Source: Prevotella sp. UBA2711
Lineage (GTDB): Bacteria > Bacteroidota > Bacteroidia > Bacteroidales > Bacteroidaceae
Length of the DNA: 64,000 nucleotides
Direction: 5' to 3'
Assembly (NCBI GenBank): GCA_002354095.1
Contig: DEKX01000002.1
Location: 1-64,000, forward strand
In this document: positions 40,183 to 48,691 of the stretch, piece after piece
How positions within the stretch are numbered: the first letter of the stretch is position 1
How the letters are laid out: each line of letters begins with the position of its first letter
Translations under genes and position numbers: made by a program
Notes under the pieces: model-generated
Told to the model about the DNA's origin: nothing
Seen by the model: only the letters and a program-made list of their open reading frames with translations
Databases searched by the model: none

Positions 40183-41280
40183 ATGCAAAGAATCATCACA
40201 TTGACACTGATGCTGGTGGGAGGGCTACTCGTCGTGCTGGCACAGCCCAAGGACGAACAGGTGAAGCGCATCAGGCAACTGTATGCCGAGGCTAAACAGA
40301 AGATTGCCCAGAACGGTAAGAACGGTAAGGCTCCGTTAGACCTCACCATCGTAAGAGAGAACGGTGAGGAGGTTGACCCCGACTTTATCCTGGACAGCCA
40401 CACTGAACTGACCTTCTACTTCGATAATGGGAAGACGAAAGCTGATCAGGAATTCTACGATCAGTCGAACTGCTATTTCATCAACGAATACTGGACTTCG
40501 CACGGGCATGAGTCTTTCTTAGAGGTTCTGGTAGATGCCAAGGGCTATCCGCTCTTCATCTTCTCGAAGGGAATTACAGATGGCGGATACGTGCAGGAGA
40601 ACCGCTATTATTACAACCAGCAGGGGCAAACCATTCACGGCATCTTCAAGTCGGGCATGTACGACCAGCCTTTGTCTGAGCGTGATGACGAACAGCTGAC
40701 GCCCACCATTGGCGACGAGAAACTGGAAGAGGCGAAACATTTGCTGAAGGTGTTCCAAAGTGTCATGCACACGTCGAACCATGTTCCGGCATCAACGGCT
40801 AAGGCAACCACCCCGAAGGCTGAGCGCATCAAGGCGATTCGTGCTGCCTATGCCAAAGCGCAGGAGAAGATAGCAGCCGACAAGACTTCAGAGAATCCGC
40901 ACCACATCTTCATCACCCTGCACGAGGCTTTGTCAGAACAATTCCCACCCGTCACCGAGAACACTAATATTTATTTCGACAAGAAGGCGGATGCACAGGG
41001 GAATGAGGTCGGTACCTGCTACTTCATCAACAATCGCCGCCAGTGCATGTACTGGGACAACTACGTGGAATTCCTGGCGAACGGGAATGGCACGGACGTG
41101 ATGTTCACCTATCAGCACAACAAAGAGGAAGGTGAAAACTACGAATGGCGCTACTACTACGATGAGAACGGCAAGTGCATAGAAGCCAAGACCAATGGCA
41201 TCGAGGAAGGTGACGGAGTGGCTGAGCGACAGACGTTCTTCAACTATCTGAATACTGCCAAACTATTGACAGGAAACTAA
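40183..41280 (+). CDS. Secreted protein with two diverged copies of one domain
   Basis: 365 residues, signal peptide (1-20). I do not recognise the family. Residues about 24-195 and 212-365 are two copies of one unit: each opens with a helix (VKRIRQLYAEAKQKIAQN versus IKAIRAAYAKAQEKIAAD), then a THE/TNIYF strand, a CYFIN motif (NCYFINEYW versus TCYFINNRR), and ends with a RYYYN/RYYYDENGK hairpin. The pattern suggests an exported beta-sandwich-like duplicate. Neighbours (GH28 on the other strand, GtrA convergent) do not hint at function. Confidence 0.75.
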   Translation: MQRIITLTLMLVGGLLVVLAQPKDEQVKRIRQLYAEAKQKIAQNGKNGKAPLDLTIVRENGEEVDPDFILDSHTELTFYFDNGKTKADQEFYDQSNCYFINEYWTSHGHESFLEVLVDAKGYPLFIFSKGITDGGYVQENRYYYNQQGQTIHGIFKSGMYDQPLSERDDEQLTPTIGDEKLEEAKHLLKVFQSVMHTSNHVPASTAKATTPKAERIKAIRAAYAKAQEKIAADKTSENPHHIFITLHEALSEQFPPVTENTNIYFDKKADAQGNEVGTCYFINNRRQCMYWDNYVEFLANGNGTDVMFTYQHNKEEGENYEWRYYYDENGKCIEAKTNGIEEGDGVAERQTFFNYLNTAKLLTGN

Positions 41281-41289
41281 CCGCTCCAC

Positions 41290-41670
41290 CTATTTTAATT
41301 TCTTAAATACAAAGCGCACCAACAGGAAATTGACGGGTATCGAAATAGCATAGACGCCCACGGGTGCCCACTCGGCACTCCACCCTAACCAGAGGAAGAA
41401 ATTGAGCAAGCCCATTTGAAGGAAGTAATTGACCAGATGGGCACCGCCGAAACCTGCCCCGTTCTGGGCGGTAGCTTTCTCGCGGAAGATATAGCGCGCC
41501 GACAGATAATAGTTGACTACAAAGCCCACGATGTAGCCTGCCGTCCAGGCAATATTCACATTGATAACCAACTGGAGCAGCCAGTAAACAACGTAGTGGA
41601 TGACCGTAATGAGGACACCCACTATGCTGAAGCGAACCATCTCGCCAATTTGTTCCTTCGTCAGTTTCAT
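41290..41670 (-). CDS. GtrA-family membrane protein
   Basis: 126 residues with four membrane helices; VRFSIVGVLITVIHYVVYW and NYYLSARYIFREK are typical of GtrA. Members help flip or transfer lipid-linked sugars. It overlaps the LOG-like gene by 4 bases and is last in the operon starting at 45498. What it would do beside nucleotide enzymes is unclear. Confidence 0.85.
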   Translation of the reverse strand: MKLTKEQIGEMVRFSIVGVLITVIHYVVYWLLQLVINVNIAWTAGYIVGFVVNYYLSARYIFREKATAQNGAGFGGAHLVNYFLQMGLLNFFLWLGWSAEWAPVGVYAISIPVNFLLVRFVFKKLK

Positions 41671-42674
41671 TGTTTGTTCTTAAATGCTTCCAACTCTTTG
41701 ACTATCACGTCGAAATCGTCGGTCAGCGTCAGTTGCAGATTCTTATACTTGCCCAACTTCACCATTTCTTGGAGGAAGGGGTAAACGGGCATTTCTTTGG
41801 TCCAGAAATCAGTACCGAGGAATATCATCGGACTGGCATAGCCGAAGGAGAGATAATGGTTCTGGACAGCATCCTGGAATATCTCTTGCATGGTGCCTGC
41901 ACTGCCCGGGGTATAGATGATGCCACCAAAGGCTACGGTGAGAATGAGGTCTTCGCGAATGCTGTTCTCGAAGAACTTGGCAATGTGGGTAGCGAAGGGG
42001 GCTGAGGGCTCATGACCGTAGAGGTAGGTGGGAATACCCAGACTTACATAATCGCCCTTGCGTGGGAAACGCTCCATCACGGCAAACGACGAAGCCAGCC
42101 AGCCCTTGTCCTTGAACGAGGGAGCTACACAGAGCATCTTGACTGCCACATCGACATCCTGCTCCGTACGACCAGCCAGCCAAGCGCCCAGATGAGTTGC
42201 TTCCATAGCACCAGGACCACCACCGCTGAGCATGATAAAACCCTGTTCGGTGAGGCGCTTGCTTAGGAGCACCACCTTCTTATACATCGGATCGGTGCGC
42301 AACAGGGCATGACCGCCCATGATACCGATACAGAGGCGAGAATTGTACTTCTTGAAGAACGCGTTGAGGGCTACGTGGATACTATTATCATGGAGTGCAC
42401 GAGCCAACGATTCGTCAGCCGACTGAGCTTGTTTGCCATTCTTGATGAAGTGGCGATATGCCTTCGTGTCGTAGCAGGTCTCGAAGGTGGCTTCATCCTT
42501 GGGATTATAGCCGGCATAGAGCTCTTCGGCGGTGTAGAGTGTAGAACGGTTGATACTGAAGGGTACAGACTTCAGATAGTTCAACGTCTGTGGTGTGAAC
42601 AATTCATCGACCGACTGTGCCTTGACGGTGACAGCGGCGAGCACCATGAGTGTCATTAAAATAGTTTTCTTCAT
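41667..42674 (-). CDS. Exported LOG-like (lysine-decarboxylase fold) protein
   Basis: 335 residues. The Rossmann LOG motifs are clear: SGGGPGAMEA at 150-159 and, in place of the usual PGGxGTxxE, YTPGSAGTMQE near 260. Cytosolic LOG proteins cleave nucleoside 5'-monophosphates to base and ribose phosphate. Unusually, this one starts MKKTILMTLMVLAAVTVKAQ, a good signal peptide with an AQ cleavage site, and carries an extra N-terminal region (20-95). Export to the periplasm is predicted. It follows an exported 5'-nucleotidase (17 bases). Confidence 0.78.
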   Translation of the reverse strand: MKKTILMTLMVLAAVTVKAQSVDELFTPQTLNYLKSVPFSINRSTLYTAEELYAGYNPKDEATFETCYDTKAYRHFIKNGKQAQSADESLARALHDNSIHVALNAFFKKYNSRLCIGIMGGHALLRTDPMYKKVVLLSKRLTEQGFIMLSGGGPGAMEATHLGAWLAGRTEQDVDVAVKMLCVAPSFKDKGWLASSFAVMERFPRKGDYVSLGIPTYLYGHEPSAPFATHIAKFFENSIREDLILTVAFGGIIYTPGSAGTMQEIFQDAVQNHYLSFGYASPMIFLGTDFWTKEMPVYPFLQEMVKLGKYKNLQLTLTDDFDVIVKELEAFKNKQ

Positions 42675-42691
42675 AACAGTTAAAGTTTAAA

Positions 42692-44239
42692 TTATAGTTT
42701 ATTGATACGTCCTTGCGGTTGTGCATACTGCTGACCGATATGTCCACCCAGATTCTTAGTCACAAACTCGATAAAGATATCGTTGTAGGTGCGTTTGGTC
42801 TCCCATGTTATCTTACTGCCTTTCAGCGTGTTATAGAGTCCGCCATCCGTCACGCAATACTTGGTGGTGGCAACGGTATAGATACGATCGGGATTGAGAG
42901 GTTCGTAATGCTGGGTGGCGCTGTTGAGAATTTTTACGTCGCTCACCTGATGAGTAGCCACACGGACGGTAAACTTCATACCGGAAACCTGTGGGAACTG
43001 ACCATCGGGCTTGGGCAGGAAACTCATCAGTTTTTCAAGCATCGACAGGATGGTGCTGCCCTTCACCTCTGCCACCACGATGTAATTGTCGTAAGGCAAC
43101 AGCGAGAGCAGTTCGCCGTAGGTCAGGTCGCCTGCCTTCGCTTCGTTGCGGATACTACCGCTGTTGAGCACAGAGATATCGGAACCTGTCACCATACGGA
43201 AGGCATCAGTCACTATGTCGCCTGCCGTCGTCTCGCCAGAACGGTGTGCTTCGTTGCCCTCGTCGTCGAGAATGCGCAAGGGTACCTCACTATGACACAC
43301 TACGCGACTGGTCTGCTCGTGGAGCATCGTGTGGATGCTGTCAACCACCTGGGCTACAAAAGGATTCATCTCACTCACACTCTCCACAGGAATCAGTGTG
43401 GTTGAGAAACGGCCGTCAGGAGTGATGAGCAGCTTGCCTATATGCGAAAACTTGGTGCCTGTCTGGGTGACAATGATGGGCTTACCTACCTTATTTAAAA
43501 TAGTATCGGCTTGTATCGTAGCATGCGAATGTCCGTCAAGCACGATATCGATGCCCGAGGTATTGGCGACCAGTATATGGGAATCCGAATGGCGCTGTGT
43601 AGGTTCCTCGCCTAAATGGGAATCGACGATGACGTAGTCGGCTCCTGCTCTGCGAGCCTCATCGACAGCACGCTGCACCAACACGGGAATGTCTTCGCGC
43701 TGTAAATCGTATATCAGACTGTCGTTTTCGTCGTGGAAGGCATAGGCCTCATCCTCCATAGATGTTGGAGTAACCACACCCACAAAGGCGATGCGCTTGT
43801 TGCCCACACGCTTCATAACATAAGGAGCAAAAACCAGTCGGCCCGTCTTCCTATCATGCAGATTGCAGCACACTACAGGGACGGGAACCTGGCGCAGCAA
43901 CTGGAACATGCGCTCCATACCGTAGTCGAACTCATGATTGCCCAACGTGATGGCATCGTAATTCACCGTACGCATCACATCCACCACATACTGACCTTTG
44001 GAGATGGCACCTACAGTCTGACCTTGCACATAATCACCGTTCGACACGAGAAACACATCGGCTGTATCAGCAATAGCATCGCGCAGACCAGCCAGTTTGG
44101 CATAGCCATCAACCGCACAGTGGACATCGTTTTCGTAGAGCACCACGATACTGCGCTGTCTGCCATTTTGAGCGTAAGTGTTGCTGGCTAATCCAAGCAT
44201 CATGCACACCAAAAGCGAAATCATGCTTTTTGTTTTCAT
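42692..44239 (-). CDS. UshA-like 5'-nucleotidase / metallophosphatase
   Basis: 515 residues, signal peptide (1-23). Metallophosphatase motifs LYENDVHC, SNGDYVQGQ, GNHEFDYG and DGHSHATI, followed by the 5'-nucleotidase C-terminal domain with TAGDIVTDAFR and LPYDNYIV. It would dephosphorylate nucleotides or UDP-sugars in the periplasm. Operon order: carboxypeptidase-regulatory protein, this gene, LOG-like, GtrA. Confidence 0.9.
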   Translation of the reverse strand: MKTKSMISLLVCMMLGLASNTYAQNGRQRSIVVLYENDVHCAVDGYAKLAGLRDAIADTADVFLVSNGDYVQGQTVGAISKGQYVVDVMRTVNYDAITLGNHEFDYGMERMFQLLRQVPVPVVCCNLHDRKTGRLVFAPYVMKRVGNKRIAFVGVVTPTSMEDEAYAFHDENDSLIYDLQREDIPVLVQRAVDEARRAGADYVIVDSHLGEEPTQRHSDSHILVANTSGIDIVLDGHSHATIQADTILNKVGKPIIVTQTGTKFSHIGKLLITPDGRFSTTLIPVESVSEMNPFVAQVVDSIHTMLHEQTSRVVCHSEVPLRILDDEGNEAHRSGETTAGDIVTDAFRMVTGSDISVLNSGSIRNEAKAGDLTYGELLSLLPYDNYIVVAEVKGSTILSMLEKLMSFLPKPDGQFPQVSGMKFTVRVATHQVSDVKILNSATQHYEPLNPDRIYTVATTKYCVTDGGLYNTLKGSKITWETKRTYNDIFIEFVTKNLGGHIGQQYAQPQGRINKL

Positions 44240-44262
44240 ACCTTTTAAGATGATTGACCGTA

Positions 44263-45498
44263 TTATTGTTTTCTTGCTTTTTTCTTCAGTTTTCCAATGG
44301 CATTCTCCAGACTCTCCGTAGGCTCGATAATGTTATAGTCTGCCCAGAAATCCGGGTCTTCGAAGTATTCCACCTTATCATAGAAACGTTCGCGAATACC
44401 AAACGAATTGCGACCCTTGGGGCGCTTGACTTCCTCGCCCATTTGCCGGCGGTCGGTAACCACCATTTCGCTGACCGTCGTAAAGGGAGATGCAAAGAGC
44501 CGGCGCTTCCAGTCGCAATTAAAGCGCATCTCATTGCGGACGTAGCTCATACGGGTGACGCCTTGCATATCTGTAGTATAGACTATCGTCACGGTGAGTT
44601 CCTTAGGACGGAAACGGAGGCCGAACGGTTTCTTCACCAACATATAATCGGAGGCGGAGCGCCAATTACTTACATCGAGTTGCAGTTCTGCACGGGTGAA
44701 CGCCAGCGTCTCCTGATCTATGAACAGTTTGCCATACATCAAGGGGTACATGGTGTGCATCTTGGGCTGCATCGAAACCACATACTGCAGGCGGTCGTCA
44801 ATCAGTGCAGGCATATCCATCGAAAAGTCATAGAGCCCGAAGTCTTCAGCTTTCAGCACATATTCACGATTCTTAGCAATATCCACCATCAGTGGCATCA
44901 CAGGACCACCCTGTATCTTGACACCCAGTGTGTCACGAGCCTTCATACTCATCAACCGGCGCCCTTTCAGAATGGCTACTGCGTCGCGCTCAGGACCACG
45001 ACTATAGCCGGTCTTATACATATCAGTTACGGCTTCAGCTACAGAGATGAAACGAGAACCCCGACGAGCCGTCTCGCGATAGAAGCAGCGCACCAGTTCT
45101 GGTTTCTGAGGATAATTCTTTTCGATGCGGTCCATAGCAGCCTTGACTATCTCCAAGGGGTCGTTACGCGTAACCACCACTTCGTGAAGCCCAACGGTGT
45201 TGACCGCCATCATGATACGGAGATTGGAGGTCTGACCATGCTGTATTTGCTGTCTGCGGGTTTTATAGCCGATATGACTGAGTTGGATATACTGGGGAAT
45301 GCGTTGCGTTTTCAAGGAGAAACGCCCATCGTCGTTAGTCACCATGTGTTCCTTGCCACCTTCGGCAGTCACACTGACATGACTCAGTGTGCGCCCTGTC
45401 TGGCGATCAAGCACCACGCCATTTATTACTGCCTGTGCGTAGCCTAAAAGCACACCTGACAGCAGTACCATAGTCATGAATAGTTTTCTATTAGTCAT
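44263..45498 (-). CDS. CarboxypepD_reg-like surface protein
   Basis: 411 residues. Signal peptide (1-21), then a carboxypeptidase-D regulatory-like beta domain (about 24-100: INGVVLDRQTGRTLSHVSV, LQLSHIGYKTR), then a long C-terminal region with DPLEIVKAAMDRIEKNYPQKPELVRCF, as in DUF5686-type proteins linked to outer membranes. Its function is unknown. First gene of a four-gene unit with the nucleotidase and LOG-like protein. Confidence 0.8.
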   Translation of the reverse strand: MTNRKLFMTMVLLSGVLLGYAQAVINGVVLDRQTGRTLSHVSVTAEGGKEHMVTNDDGRFSLKTQRIPQYIQLSHIGYKTRRQQIQHGQTSNLRIMMAVNTVGLHEVVVTRNDPLEIVKAAMDRIEKNYPQKPELVRCFYRETARRGSRFISVAEAVTDMYKTGYSRGPERDAVAILKGRRLMSMKARDTLGVKIQGGPVMPLMVDIAKNREYVLKAEDFGLYDFSMDMPALIDDRLQYVVSMQPKMHTMYPLMYGKLFIDQETLAFTRAELQLDVSNWRSASDYMLVKKPFGLRFRPKELTVTIVYTTDMQGVTRMSYVRNEMRFNCDWKRRLFASPFTTVSEMVVTDRRQMGEEVKRPKGRNSFGIRERFYDKVEYFEDPDFWADYNIIEPTESLENAIGKLKKKARKQ

Positions 45499-45569
45499 AG
45501 CCTTGCGTCGTTTATCGTGACAAAGATAAATAATTTTTTTGAAATGAAGGCATTTTCATTATTTTTTCT

Positions 45570-45577
45570 TACCTTTG
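45570..45577 (+). promoter_or_regulatory. Promoter -7 box of cysE
   Basis: TACCTTTG, 22 nt before the chosen ATG. Confidence 0.6.
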
Positions 45578-45599
45578 TCGCCACAAAACATGCTGAGTG

Positions 45600-46517
45600 A
45601 TGGAACAGAACACGAATGACATCCTGCTGAAGAACGTAGCACTGCTCTCGAAACTGACGGAGCAGGAGGTGAAAATGATGCCTGCCACGGAAGCTCCTCT
45701 GCCCTCGGTGGAGAAGGTGGTGCGCATCGTCACGCTGGTAAAGAACATCATTTTTCCCGATTATATGGGAAAGCGTCAGGCGGACGAAACGAAACGCTCG
45801 TACCATATCGGTGAGTGTATGCTGGAATTACACCGTCTGCTGGTGAAACAAATAGCCCACGGATTGCAGTTCTGCGAGGACTGCGAAGAAATATCCACGA
45901 AGGAAAAAGCCTATGAGGAGGCTCAACGTAAAGCTACGCTTTTCATTGATGCACTGCCTGAAATCAAGCGACTGCTTTATACCGATGTGCAGGCGATGTT
46001 CGACAACGACCCCGCTGCGCCTAACTATGGTGAGGTAATTTTCTGCTATCCGGTAGTGAATGCCATGACGCACTATCGTATTGCCCACAAACTGCATGAA
46101 CTGCAAGTACCCGTCATTCCACGTATCATCACAGAACAGGCTCACTCGAAGACGGGTATCGATATTCACCCTGGAGCTACCATCGGCGAATACTTTGCGA
46201 TTGACCACGGAACGGGTGTGGTAATAGGTGAGACGTGTATCATCGGTAATCACGTGACACTCTATCAGGGTGTGACGCTGGGTGCCAAGAGCTTTAAATA
46301 CGATGAGAACGGCAACATGCTGAACGTGCCTCGTCACCCAATCATCGAGGACCACGTGACAGTTTATTCCAATGCCTCTATCCTGGGACGCATCACGATT
46401 GGTCATCATAGCGTGATAGGTGGTAACATCTGGGTAACCAACGACGTCCCTCCCTACTCTCGCATCCAGCAGTCGAAAGCTGTCGATGCCTCGTTCAACG
46501 GAGGTTTGGGAATATAA
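45600..46517 (+). CDS. cysE: Serine O-acetyltransferase
   Basis: 305 residues. Left-handed beta-helix acetyltransferase of the EpsC/SAT type: DIHPGATIGEYFAIDHGTGV, GETCIIGNHVTLYQGVTLGAKS and the catalytic His in DHGTG. It makes O-acetylserine for cysteine. ATG 45600 is preferred to the in-frame GTG at 45597. There is no cysK next to it. A terminator follows. Confidence 0.93.
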   Translation: MEQNTNDILLKNVALLSKLTEQEVKMMPATEAPLPSVEKVVRIVTLVKNIIFPDYMGKRQADETKRSYHIGECMLELHRLLVKQIAHGLQFCEDCEEISTKEKAYEEAQRKATLFIDALPEIKRLLYTDVQAMFDNDPAAPNYGEVIFCYPVVNAMTHYRIAHKLHELQVPVIPRIITEQAHSKTGIDIHPGATIGEYFAIDHGTGVVIGETCIIGNHVTLYQGVTLGAKSFKYDENGNMLNVPRHPIIEDHVTVYSNASILGRITIGHHSVIGGNIWVTNDVPPYSRIQQSKAVDASFNGGLGI

Positions 46518-46522
46518 AACAG

Positions 46523-46550
46523 AAAAGAGAGCCGCTTGGCTCTCTTTCTT
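46523..46550. terminator. Bidirectional terminator after cysE
   Basis: AAAGAGAGCC and GGCTCTCTTT around a GCTT loop; T-rich tails on both strands, so it also closes the lipoprotein gene. Confidence 0.85.
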
Positions 46551-46557
46551 ATTATTA

Positions 46558-47088
46558 CTATTTGGTTATTGTTACTTTGTCGTTGACTAATTCTTTAGGC
46601 ACTTGCGACCAACCATAGTAACTATCCCATTTAGATGATGACGTTTTATAGAGGTCAAAGTAAATCTCCTTGTAATCACCACAATCCATATAGCCTGTAA
46701 AGCGGTTGTTGTTAATTCCGTAGTCATAAATGTAAATGACCTGACCAGTTTCGTAGGTCATTCTGATGCGCCCGTTAGCCACACTCCACATAAAATCACG
46801 ATAGCGGTAATCGTTGTTAAATGGATCGTAGTCTACCTGCTCACCATAACCCGAGGTTGCCCCACGATTATAACTGTAGCCTTTGCGATAGAAACGGATA
46901 ATGGTGTCGTATTCACGACCCGTTCCCTCATAGCCCCAATAGCTATAGTAGTCTTCTCCCATATATCCTTCCCATTCGCCTGATAAGTCGTAGGCTATCT
47001 GTTCGTCTCTCGTCATGCAACTTGAGAACGTTGTCAACGTTAGCACTAAGAGAAGTGCCTTCATTGTGAGTGTATAAATCTTCTTCAT
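46558..47088 (-). CDS. Tyr-rich lipoprotein of unknown function
   Basis: 176 residues. Lipobox FSSC gives a lipidated Cys near residue 24. The mature part is rich in Tyr, Gly and Asp: LSGEWEGYMGEDYYSYWGYEG, and a C-terminal YIYDYGINNNRFTGYMD. It looks like the lipocalin-like or DUF-type small beta lipoproteins of Bacteroidota; I cannot name the family. Start 47088 chosen: an earlier frame start falls in the TACCTTTG box. Confidence 0.72.
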   Translation of the reverse strand: MKKIYTLTMKALLLVLTLTTFSSCMTRDEQIAYDLSGEWEGYMGEDYYSYWGYEGTGREYDTIIRFYRKGYSYNRGATSGYGEQVDYDPFNNDYRYRDFMWSVANGRIRMTYETGQVIYIYDYGINNNRFTGYMDCGDYKEIYFDLYKTSSSKWDSYYGWSQVPKELVNDKVTITK

Positions 47089-47115
47089 AATTAATTGTTT
47101 TTTAAGTTTCTGATG

Positions 47116-47123
47116 CAAAGGTA
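47116..47123 (-). promoter_or_regulatory. Promoter -7 box of the Tyr-rich lipoprotein
   Basis: TACCTTTG on the minus strand, 27 nt before the ATG; excludes the start at 47118. Confidence 0.6.
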
Positions 47124-47261
47124 AGGAAAATATCCTATACCACCAAGATATAATACCTATATTTGAGTAGGGATTTTCCTATTTTACTCTAAAAACCATG
47201 TTATATAACATACAAAGTGCATTTTGTCAAGAAAAAACATGGCAGTATAAAAAAAAATCCG

Positions 47262-47269
47262 TAACTTTG
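47262..47269 (+). promoter_or_regulatory. Orphan promoter -7 box
   Basis: TAACTTTG without a good -33 partner. Downstream an ATG opens only eight codons (MNLKNNMI). Confidence 0.5.
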
Positions 47270-47275
47270 ACCCAT

Positions 47276-47408
47276 GAATTTGAAAAATAATATGATTGAA
47301 TAAAAGACTAATGTACAATATACATAAATTTCTTTTCCATTATTAATACTATCATTAGGATTATAAATAGGGCGGCAAAGTTGTGAAACTTAACCGCCTT
47401 CGCTTTTT
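47276..47408 (+). ncRNA. Candidate small RNA between the lipoprotein and MFS genes
   Basis: About 130 nt between the orphan -7 box and a terminator-like hairpin (47371-47398 plus TTTTT), with no useful frame. Very AT-rich body. Alternative: the hairpin only serves the convergent MFS gene and there is no transcript. Confidence 0.35.
47371..47408. terminator. Hairpin terminator beside the MFS gene
   Basis: GGCGG/CCGCC and AAGTT/AACTT stems in one interrupted hairpin, then CGCTTTTTATTT on the plus strand; weaker tail on the minus strand. Confidence 0.7.
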
Positions 47409-47410
47409 AT

Positions 47411-48685
47411 TTATTCGTCATTCTTTTTCTTTCCGAACTCAGGGTCTATCTTCAGGAATGCTGTAACAATATATGTCAAAGAACATGCTACAACAACGAT
47501 GAGGAAGAAGGCCTGATAGCCCACAGCTTCCTGCAATGCACCTGCGAACATACCCGGTATCATCATCGAGAGGGCCATAAACGCTGTGCAAAGAGCATAG
47601 TGGCTGGTCTTATGATTACCCTGACTATAATAAATAAGGTATAGCATATAGGCAGAGAAGCCAAACCCGTAACCAAACTGCTCAACAAACACGCAGACAT
47701 TGATGATAAAAAGGGAGGAAGGTAAGGCATAGGACAGATAGACATAAACCAAATCAGGCAATGTAATAGCCATCACCATAGGCCACAGCCAACGCTTCAA
47801 ACCATCACGACTGGCAACAATACCACCCAGAATACCACCCAGGGTAAGACCAATAACACCTACTGTGCCTTGTACCAAGCCATATTCGCCGTCAGAAAGC
47901 CCCAATCCGCCATTGTGGTAGGCATCAACCAGGAAAAGAGCTGAAATCTTGGCCAACAAGCCTTCTGGCATACGATAGAACAACATAAAACAGATGCCTG
48001 CCCATACTTGCGGCTTCTGAAAGAAGGTAATGAGCGTCTGTTTGAATTCATCCCAGATTTCACCGGCTGTCTTCTTCGACTTCATACCGTCTTCAGCTGG
48101 TTTGGGCAGAATCCAATGGTGGTAGAGCCACAGAGCAATAAAGAGGCCTGCCATCAGATAGAATACCAAACTCCAAGAATAACGGATGTTGCGGGTGAGC
48201 ACCTGAAGAGCACCAGCCAAGCCAACCAACAATCCTGATGAGAATATGGTGGCTATGCGATAGAACGTTGAACGGATGCCAACGAAATATGCTTGCTCAT
48301 GCTGGTCAAGACCCAACATATAGAAACCATCGGCTGCAATATCATGCGTAGCACTGCTAAAGGCCATCAACCAGAAGAAACAGAGTGAGCCCTGCAACCA
48401 CCACGGACCAGGAATCGTGAAGGCTACGCCTCCCAATGCTGCAGCAATAAGTACCTGCATAGCAACAATCCACCAACGCTTAGAGCGCAACATATCCACG
48501 AAAGGACTCCACAACGGTTTGATAACCCAAGGCAGGTAAAGCCAAGAGGTGTATAACGTAATGTCTGTATTCGACAAGCCTAAGCGCTTATACATAATGA
48601 GAGAGATTGTCATTACAGCCACATAGGGAACTCCCTCTGCAAAATAAAGTGTGGGAACCCAAGCCCACGGAGATTTTTTGTTCAT
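47411..48685 (-). CDS. AmpG-like MFS permease
   Basis: 424 residues with about twelve membrane helices. WAWVPTLYFAEGVPYVAVM, LYTSWLYLPWVIKPLWSPFVD and SSATHDIAADGFYM are the AmpG/PAT-type motifs. In Gram-negative bacteria AmpG takes up muropeptides for wall recycling. The partner gene, 6 bases upstream, ends in a SpoIID wall-acting domain, which supports a peptidoglycan role. Confidence 0.85.
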   Translation of the reverse strand: MNKKSPWAWVPTLYFAEGVPYVAVMTISLIMYKRLGLSNTDITLYTSWLYLPWVIKPLWSPFVDMLRSKRWWIVAMQVLIAAALGGVAFTIPGPWWLQGSLCFFWLMAFSSATHDIAADGFYMLGLDQHEQAYFVGIRSTFYRIATIFSSGLLVGLAGALQVLTRNIRYSWSLVFYLMAGLFIALWLYHHWILPKPAEDGMKSKKTAGEIWDEFKQTLITFFQKPQVWAGICFMLFYRMPEGLLAKISALFLVDAYHNGGLGLSDGEYGLVQGTVGVIGLTLGGILGGIVASRDGLKRWLWPMVMAITLPDLVYVYLSYALPSSLFIINVCVFVEQFGYGFGFSAYMLYLIYYSQGNHKTSHYALCTAFMALSMMIPGMFAGALQEAVGYQAFFLIVVVACSLTYIVTAFLKIDPEFGKKKNDE

Positions 48686-48691
48686 TGTCTT

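Noticed and set aside
44254..45447. Long plus-strand frame opposite the CarboxypepD_reg-like gene
   Set aside because: Antisense shadow; no recognisable domain, and the minus-strand protein has a signal peptide and known motifs.
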